A DNA stretch of 64,000 nucleotides. Source: Terriglobia bacterium (GTDB lineage Bacteria; Acidobacteriota; Terriglobia; Bryobacterales; Bryobacteraceae). Under the pieces are notes generated by a model. It did not search any database, was not told the origin of the DNA, and saw only the letters and a list, made by a program, of their open reading frames with translations. Below, in pieces: positions 61,804-64,000 of this stretch (position 1 is its first letter; each line of letters opens with the position of its first letter). A program made the position numbers and the translations under genes. The stretch is taken from the NCBI GenBank assembly GCA_020073265.1, contig JAIQFN010000017.1, positions 62,001 to 126,000 on the forward strand, in the 5' to 3' direction.

Positions 61804-62586
61804 ATGCGCGCGCTTGCAGTCCTGACAGTAGCGCTCCCGCTTGCCTCGGTGCTTCTCGCCGAGGCGCCGTTCTATTCCGCTGCCAGCATCGTCAACGCCG
61901 CCGACAATCAGCCGGCGATGCTAGCTCCGAATACCATCGCCACGATCTACGGCAAGAACCTCGCCTTTGGCACCAAGGCCATCACCCCCGACGATATTCG
62001 CGGCGGCACGCTGCCTATCGTATTCTCAGGTACCGGCGCTCAAGTTCTGATCGGCAGTTGGTACGCCACTCTCTACTATGTTTCGCCAACGCAAATCAAC
62101 TTCCTGGTGCCTCCGGGTTTGCAGCCGGGAACATTCAATCTATACGTGTTGGTCAACGGATCCGCGGGACCCCCCATCCCCGTCCAGCTCGCCGCCGCAT
62201 CGCCGGCGCTCTTTCAACTCGACGCGGAGAACGCCGTCGCGACGCGCGCCGATGGATCCGTCATCACACCGGCTGCGCCGGCCAGGCCCGGTGACGTGGT
62301 GGTGCTGTACGCGACCGGCTTGGGCCAAACTACGCCGCCGGTTGTGTACGGTCAGCTTCCCACCCAAGCGGCCGGTCTCGCGCAGATCGGCGATTTCAGC
62401 GTTCTTCTGGATGGACTGCCAGTCGATCCCCGCGCCATTGCCTACGCCGGCATCGCGCCGGGATTCGCCGGCCTGTACCAGATCAACCTGACGCTGCCCG
62501 GCTCCACCGCCGCCAATCCCGAGCTTCGTATCGGCTTGGCCGGCTTGCTGAGCCCGCCCGGGCTCAGGCTTCCGGTTCAGCCGTAA
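61804..62586 (+). CDS. Secreted TIGR03437-type domain protein
   Basis: 260 residues. Signal peptide (VLTVALPLASVLLAEA), then the domain seen at the C-terminus of many solibacter-type secreted proteins, here alone and complete: SAASIVNAADNQPAMLAPNT, IATIYGKNLA, VSPTQINFLVPPGLQPG and VVVLYATGLGQTTPPV. The same domain ends the S8 protease at 48965. It is thought to be a beta-sandwich adhesion or substrate-binding module, but no function is established. Confidence 0.8.
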   Translation: MRALAVLTVALPLASVLLAEAPFYSAASIVNAADNQPAMLAPNTIATIYGKNLAFGTKAITPDDIRGGTLPIVFSGTGAQVLIGSWYATLYYVSPTQINFLVPPGLQPGTFNLYVLVNGSAGPPIPVQLAAASPALFQLDAENAVATRADGSVITPAAPARPGDVVVLYATGLGQTTPPVVYGQLPTQAAGLAQIGDFSVLLDGLPVDPRAIAYAGIAPGFAGLYQINLTLPGSTAANPELRIGLAGLLSPPGLRLPVQP

Positions 62587-62602
62587 TGTTAAACTGGGCA
62601 AC

Positions 62603-63010
62603 TTGGTACGCCATCAATTCGCCGTTATCGCACTCCTGGCGATCGCGCTGGCCTCCAGCTTCTGGGTTCTGCTGGATGTCGCCGGCGACTATTCCAAGCG
62701 TTCAGCTTCCTTCGGAGTCGCGAGCTTCGAAAGCCGCTTCAGCGAGCTTCGCAAAACGGTTACGCCGCAGTCGGTGTTCGGCTACACCTCCGACAATCCT
62801 CCCAACGACCCCAGCGATCAGGCTGAGTTTTATCTGACCCAGTACACGCTCGCTCCGGCCATCGTCACGTCCTCTACTCTGGAAAAGCTGGTTATCGCCA
62901 ATTTCCACAATCCCAACCCGGATTTGAATGTACTTCAGGCTAAGCACCTGACGCCCGTCCAGAATTTCGGTAACGGCATAATTCTCTGCCGCCCCAGCGC
63001 CGCGCAATGA
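62603..63010 (+). CDS. Small membrane-anchored protein of unknown function
   Basis: 135 residues from a TTG at 62603; an ATG at 62586 is in another frame. One N-terminal membrane segment (AVIALLAIALASSFWVLL, about 7-24), then an extracytoplasmic part with FGYTSDNPPNDPSDQAEFYL near 59-78. Its stop overlaps the ATG of the following polytopic glycosyltransferase-like gene by 4 bases, so the two are translationally coupled and may work together. No family recognised. Confidence 0.6.
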   Translation: MVRHQFAVIALLAIALASSFWVLLDVAGDYSKRSASFGVASFESRFSELRKTVTPQSVFGYTSDNPPNDPSDQAEFYLTQYTLAPAIVTSSTLEKLVIANFHNPNPDLNVLQAKHLTPVQNFGNGIILCRPSAAQ

Positions 63011-64000
63011 CCCTGGTCTGTGTCGCACTCGTCTGCTTGACTGGCCTCGGCCTGCTGCGTTTTCTGTTCCCCGGCCCGCTGCGCTGGTCGCTTCACAATC
63101 TGCTGCTGATGTCGTTGGGCGCAGGCGCTGGAATGGGAATCGCGTCCTGTTTGTATTTCCTCACGCTGGTGCTGGCTGGCCCGAACCTCGCGGTGCTGGC
63201 CGCTCTGGAGGCAGCCGTTCTGATTGCCGCGGTCGTCCTGGCCATGCGCGCGAAACCACGCGGCGATGCGCTTTCCTGGACATCCGGACCGGCCGTCACT
63301 TGGTACCTGACGGCGTTGTTTTTCGCCGTCGCGGCCCTGGCGGCGATTCTGTTTCTGACTCATTCGGCCTCCAAGCCGCACGGCGAGTGGGACGCCTGGT
63401 CCATCTGGAATCTCCGGGCGCGCCTGCTGTTTCGTTCCGGCGAACTCTGGAAGAACGCCTTCTCGAGCCAGATCGCCTGGTCGCACCCTGACTACCCGGT
63501 GCTCGTGCCCGGCGTGATTGCGATGAGCTGGACCCTGGCGCGCTCGGAATCCACCGCCGTGCCCATCGCGGTCGCGTTTCTTTTCACTTTCGCGACCGCC
63601 GGCGTGCTGGTCGCCTCGCTCGGCGCGCTCCGCGGCAAGGCGCAAGCCTGGGTCGGCGGCGCTCTGCTGCTCGGCACCGTGGCTTTCGTCGAGATCGGAG
63701 CCATGCAATATGCCGACGTGCCGTTGAGTTTCTACATCCTCGCGACGCTGGCGCTGCTGTGCCTCCAGGATCGTTACCCCGGCGATTCGCGCTTCACCAT
63801 CCTGGCCGGACTGACAGCCGGCCTCGCCGCCTGGACCAAGAACGAGGGTCTGCTGTTCGTCGTGGCGGTGGTCGCGGCGCGCGCTTTCGCGATCTTCCGA
63901 TTCGGAAATCGAACCGCGCTCGCCCGGCAGCTTGGTGCGCTGGCCGCGGGCCTGGCCTTCCCCCTGGCCATCTTGACTTTCTTCAAGCTGCGGTTCGCGC
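63007..64000 (+). CDS. Polytopic GT39-like membrane protein, 3' end cut by window edge
   Basis: 331 codons are in the window, open to the right edge. At least eight hydrophobic segments. HGEWDAWSIWNLRARLLFR near 127-145 and HPDYPVLVPGVIAMSW near 161-176 recall a family of acidobacterial membrane proteins with GT-C-like topology, where an early acidic loop (EWDAW) is followed by long hydrophobic stretches. ADVPLSFYILATLALL and AWTKNEGLLFVVA near 274-290 match GT39-type proteins. It probably glycosylates an exported acceptor. Coupled to the small gene upstream. Confidence 0.6.
   Translation, partial: MTLVCVALVCLTGLGLLRFLFPGPLRWSLHNLLLMSLGAGAGMGIASCLYFLTLVLAGPNLAVLAALEAAVLIAAVVLAMRAKPRGDALSWTSGPAVTWYLTALFFAVAALAAILFLTHSASKPHGEWDAWSIWNLRARLLFRSGELWKNAFSSQIAWSHPDYPVLVPGVIAMSWTLARSESTAVPIAVAFLFTFATAGVLVASLGALRGKAQAWVGGALLLGTVAFVEIGAMQYADVPLSFYILATLALLCLQDRYPGDSRFTILAGLTAGLAAWTKNEGLLFVVAVVAARAFAIFRFGNRTALARQLGALAAGLAFPLAILTFFKLRFA

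Overview
The window looks like chromosomal DNA of an acidobacterium, most likely from the Solibacter/Bryobacter side of the phylum. The evidence is GC-rich coding sequence, secreted proteins ending in the 'TIGR03437-type' C-terminal domain common there, large proteins with bacterial Ig-like repeats, a cytosolic Ser/Thr kinase-TolB-TPR protein, and a fused indolepyruvate:ferredoxin oxidoreductase. This placement rests on gene content and is an inference. I see no rRNA, tRNA, CRISPR array, insertion sequence or replication origin.

Region 1 (1-10.2 kb, mostly minus strand) holds a left-truncated exosortase E/protease gene, dTDP-glucose 4,6-dehydratase (rfbB) and a DUF218 protein. After a divergent secreted protein of unknown role comes a compact minus-strand set: a class-II aminoacyl-tRNA-synthetase-like amino acid:carrier-protein ligase, a carrier protein, an MBOAT acyltransferase and a GNAT acetyltransferase. 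This resembles a Dlt (D-alanylation) system in which the adenylation enzyme DltA is replaced by a synthetase-like ligase, and it is the most interesting module here. Upstream of it are a polytopic glycosyltransferase-like protein and a protein made of eight exact-length 32-residue Cys-containing repeats.

Region 2 (10.2-36.4 kb, plus strand) is an exosortase-associated exopolysaccharide locus. It starts from a divergent control region with three palindromes spaced 41-42 bp apart. In order it has a ribbon-helix-helix regulator, a Wzc-type tyrosine autokinase, exosortase, EpsI, many GT4 and GT2 glycosyltransferases, an O-antigen-ligase/polymerase-like protein, a Wzx-type flippase, a methyltransferase, two sugar-nucleotide epimerases and a GT39-like membrane protein. 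Several genes overlap by 4 bases. One GT4 gene is broken by an out-of-frame internal deletion, one GT4 gene appears to start at CTG, and an 813-bp gap holds the duplicated tail of a GT2 gene. No initiating phosphoglycosyltransferase and no Wza-type outer-membrane exporter lie in the window.

Region 3 (36.4-45.6 kb) has two very large secreted proteins on the minus strand (one with a possible glycosidase-like core, one with seven Ig-like repeats plus a haem-binding CxxCH site), separated by a TylF-type O-methyltransferase gene on the plus strand.

Region 4 (45.9-64 kb) is mixed housekeeping and accessory content: kinase-TolB-TPR protein, alpha/beta hydrolase, subtilisin-like S8 protease, indolepyruvate oxidoreductase with an operator-like palindrome at its start, a small secreted protein, GNAT, a complete four-gene fumarate reductase/succinate dehydrogenase operon, a coiled-coil protein, a rhodanese, a TIGR03437-type protein and a right-truncated polytopic glycosyltransferase-like protein.
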